Assembly (NCBI RefSeq): GCF_003144245.1
Contig: NW_020289993.1
Span: 1-64,000 of the forward strand
Direction: 5' to 3'
Source: Jaminaea rosea
Taxonomy: Eukaryota > Basidiomycota > Exobasidiomycetes > Microstromatales
Length of the DNA stretch: 64,000 nt
Below, in pieces: positions 61,876-64,000 of the stretch. The notes beneath the pieces were generated by a model that was not told the origin of the DNA, did no database searches, and saw only the letters and a list, made by a program, of their open reading frames with translations. A program made the translations under genes and the position numbers. How positions within the stretch are numbered: position 1 is the first letter of the stretch; the number at the start of each line of letters is the position of its first letter.

Positions 61876-63231
61876 CGTGGCGGAAAGGAGAGGGGAAGGA
61901 GGTCACACTGCACGATGAGTGATGAAGAGGATGAGGGGAAAGCAGATATTGGCAGGCCTCCTCGGCATCCAAGGTCTTATACCAACGCTCACGATTCCGC
62001 CTGTCGTCTCCGCCTTCGGCAACACCGATAGCTGTTTATCACCTCGACTGTATCATCTCGTGCCTACTGTGCCTTATGCTTGCGCAAATGCCGACTGCCT
62101 CGCTCTCATCCTGGGTCTGACTGCCAAAAGGGCCTGGTCTCCGCCGGTCAGGGGTTGAGCGCGAGAGGGCTGAGGGGAACAAAGCGTGCCGAGAGGCACT
62201 CGTGGGGAGCGCTAGCCGTCCCACAGTCTAATTCGGATCCACTCTCGAGACAGCACGTTGCGCTTGCGGAGCTCAGGCGCCGACGGGCGCAGATGTGGGG
62301 CCGCAGGAAAGAGAGTTTTGACAGGCGGCAAGTGAGCAAGCAAGCAAGCACCTACCTTCCAATTTATGTCGTACGAGAGACAGCAGTGGCTACACAGTCG
62401 TGACGCTGTCGGTACAAGGTCACAACGGCATCAAAGAGCACTCTGTGCGTGTGTGTGTGTAGCCGGACTCCGGTTGCCCTGAACGATAGAGGCGAGACGT
62501 TGATTTGCTTTCAGACATCTGAGAGAGAGGTCTCAGACGGCGAGCGGGTGGGCCATCGTACGAAGGCTATCGTCGTCGATGGCCATCATGTCATGCAGGG
62601 CGTCACGACCGGCTATCTCGGTGATTGAGTTCAGAAATCAGCGAGCATGATTAGAAGCTTCTCACGCCCGCAACTTTGCCTTCTACGAGAGACTGATGAG
62701 GGCCGAAGGAGCGTGCGTGCCGTCGCTGTCGATCGAGGCGACCACGGAATTGCCGCCTAGCTGTACAGTTCTTGCGGTCCCGTGACGTGACGATGGGTGA
62801 CGGACAGCGGGGAGGGCGGTCGCCGATAGCAGCGAGACTGTTCCTTTCATCGTTCTGGGTTCGTTGAGGTCGTGGTACTCAGCCGTCTTCGGCCGAGATC
62901 TGGCGGCAGTCAACTTCACGTTCTCACGCCTACAACTTGAATCAGGTGATAGCAACGAGCCGCCGCAATCTGGACTGAGAGGCCCTTCTCAGAGTCCATC
63001 AAAGCGACGCTCGCATTGTATACGCTGGGACGCAAGAGCCGTCCGTGGTCCGACAGGAAGCCGTACGCATCGCCGGATCGATCTCACCCTTTCTCATTCC
63101 TCATTGACGCTCTATTTTCTTCTCTCACATTCTCACACTCGGACGACAAAGACAGGGTCAGGAGAGATAATGGCTCGATTTCATTCGACGACAAGGGCAG
63201 CCTGAAGCCTCTTCCGTGGGCTGCTACCCGC
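61876..63231. other. Long intergenic region, lipase promoter
   Basis: About 1.36 kb. Contains a GTGTGTGTGTG tract at about 62449-62459. A minus-strand ATG at 62850 opens 55 codons with no family. No gene is supported. Confidence 0.4.
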
Positions 63232-63876
63232 CTACTTCTTAGCCTCCTCCTCCTCATAGTCGCAGATGCACTGAACCTTAGCTGCGCTAGGACTGGAAGA
63301 GTCGAAGACGTGGCCGAGCCACTGCTTGGTGAGGTTCCTAGCGAGCTCGATACCGACGACACGCTGTCCGAAGCAGAGGACCTGGCAGTTGTTGCTGAGG
63401 ACTGACCTCTCGACGGAGAAGGGGTCCATGCAAGCGGCGGCACGGATGCCCTTGACCTTGTTAGCGGCAATGGCGATACCGATGCCGGTGCCGCAGACGA
63501 AGAGACCACGGTCAGCCTCGCCGGCTTGGATCTTGCGGGCTGCAATGACCGAGAGGTGGGGGTAGGCTGAGCGCGCGGTGGTGGGAGCAAGGAAGGGGTT
63601 AGTGGGGGTGGGAGGGGCAACGACGATGAGGGGGTCACGCAGCACCCACCAGTCTTGTCAGTCTTCTCGTTGACTCCTACATCCTCGACTGAGGCGACAC
63701 GAGGGTCGTTCTTGAGGTCCTGCATCAAGGTGTTCTTGTACTCGATACCGGCGTCTATGCGTGAATGGGGTTGCAGCGGTGCAGACGTCAGTATATGCTT
63801 CTCAAGGATGAGTCTGCGCGCGTCTGTTGAGCTCACCATCGCAGGCCATGACGATTCTCCACTTGGGCGCAGACAT
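63232..63876 (-). CDS. RpiB/LacA-family sugar-phosphate isomerase
   Basis: Exons 63876-63837, 63754-63650 and 63566-63232 (introns 82 and 83 bases) encode 159 residues. Motifs: [15 protein letters not shown] (the substrate-binding loop, with DD where bacterial RpiB has DH), [20 protein letters not shown] (catalytic Cys), [15 protein letters not shown] and [20 protein letters not shown]. RpiB enzymes interconvert ribose- and ribulose-5-phosphate; some fungal and Brucella relatives act on erythrulose- or erythritol-derived phosphates, so the sugar is uncertain. Ends in an acidic KKK-less tail EEEEAKK. Cytosolic. Confidence 0.92.
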
Positions 63877-64000
63877 GTTGGACAAATGTGAATGGAGTGG
63901 GATGGACTCGGTGGTTGCTGGTTGTGGTGAGGAGGGCAGGAAGATACAACGCTGGACGCTGCGATTCGCTGTCCATCATGCGCTTCGACCTCCACCTCCG

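Noticed and set aside
1-64000. Mobile elements, retroelement remains, CRISPR arrays, bacterial-type operons
   Set aside because: No terminal repeats, transposase, reverse transcriptase or integrase signatures were seen on either strand, and the gene structure is eukaryotic throughout.

Overview
The window is nuclear DNA of a basidiomycete fungus, most likely a yeast-like or dimorphic member of Ustilaginomycotina or a near relative; the exact order is an inference. The reasons are GC-rich, tightly packed genes, short introns (mostly 68-110 bases) opening GTGAGT or GTGCGT and closing CACAG/GCAG, intergenic gaps often under 400 bases, and the gene set: an intracellular bacterial-type alpha-amylase, a perilipin-like lipid-droplet protein, a Pra1-type zinc scavenger and a long Ark-family kinase. 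I see no transposon, retroelement or CRISPR array.

Layout. 0.3-4.4 kb: a divergent zinc-uptake pair, secreted Pra1-like zincophore and ZIP transporter, around a 1.2 kb shared promoter. 4.6-7.4 kb: a TTC1-like TPR protein directly behind the tRNA dihydrouridine synthase DUS1. 8.6 kb: an intron-containing tRNA-Gly(TCC). 9.5-10.2 kb: an unrecognised basic protein. 11-11.8 kb: ROT1 (ER chaperone). 13.1-14.6 kb: an acyl-protein thioesterase whose intron holds a whole ACP-type phosphopantetheinyl transferase. 14.9-23.9 kb: LEU4, an 11-TM amino-acid-transporter-like protein and an ARK/PRK endocytic kinase. 24.1-27.4 kb: QCR7 and a 3-hydroxyisobutyryl-CoA hydrolase. 28-35 kb: a four-TM orphan, DUS3, a cytochrome b561 and an unknown Met/Gly-tailed protein. 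35-37.5 kb: one open frame holding a complex I assembly-factor domain (NDUFAF2) and a CYC2-like reductase. 37.9-39.3 kb: two small coiled-coil genes. 39.6-41.5 kb: GH13_5 amylase. 41.8-44.2 kb: an acidic orphan and mitoribosomal uS15m. 45-52.1 kb: LETM1 and myosin-I. 52.6-56.7 kb: a disordered DRIAxxQ-repeat protein and the perilipin-like gene with a candidate 5' UTR intron. 57.8-63.9 kb: zinc alcohol dehydrogenase, a weak hypothetical gene, a secreted class 3 lipase and an RpiB-family isomerase.

Themes: mitochondrial function (QCR7, HIBCH/mS47-like, uS15m, LETM1, NDUFAF2, CYC2, probably the phosphopantetheinyl transferase), tRNA dihydrouridylation (DUS1 and DUS3), and actin-patch endocytosis (ARK kinase, myosin-I, perhaps the disordered protein).

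The most unusual structure is the thioesterase/phosphopantetheinyl transferase locus: one reading frame runs from the thioesterase start codon through the retained intron to the end of the transferase, with no ATG between them, so splicing versus intron retention would choose which enzyme is made. Two other places where neighbouring genes share or nearly share a frame (NDUFAF2-CYC2 and DUS1-TTC1) deserve the same test. All exon models are read by eye from splice signals and family conservation; no transcript data were available.
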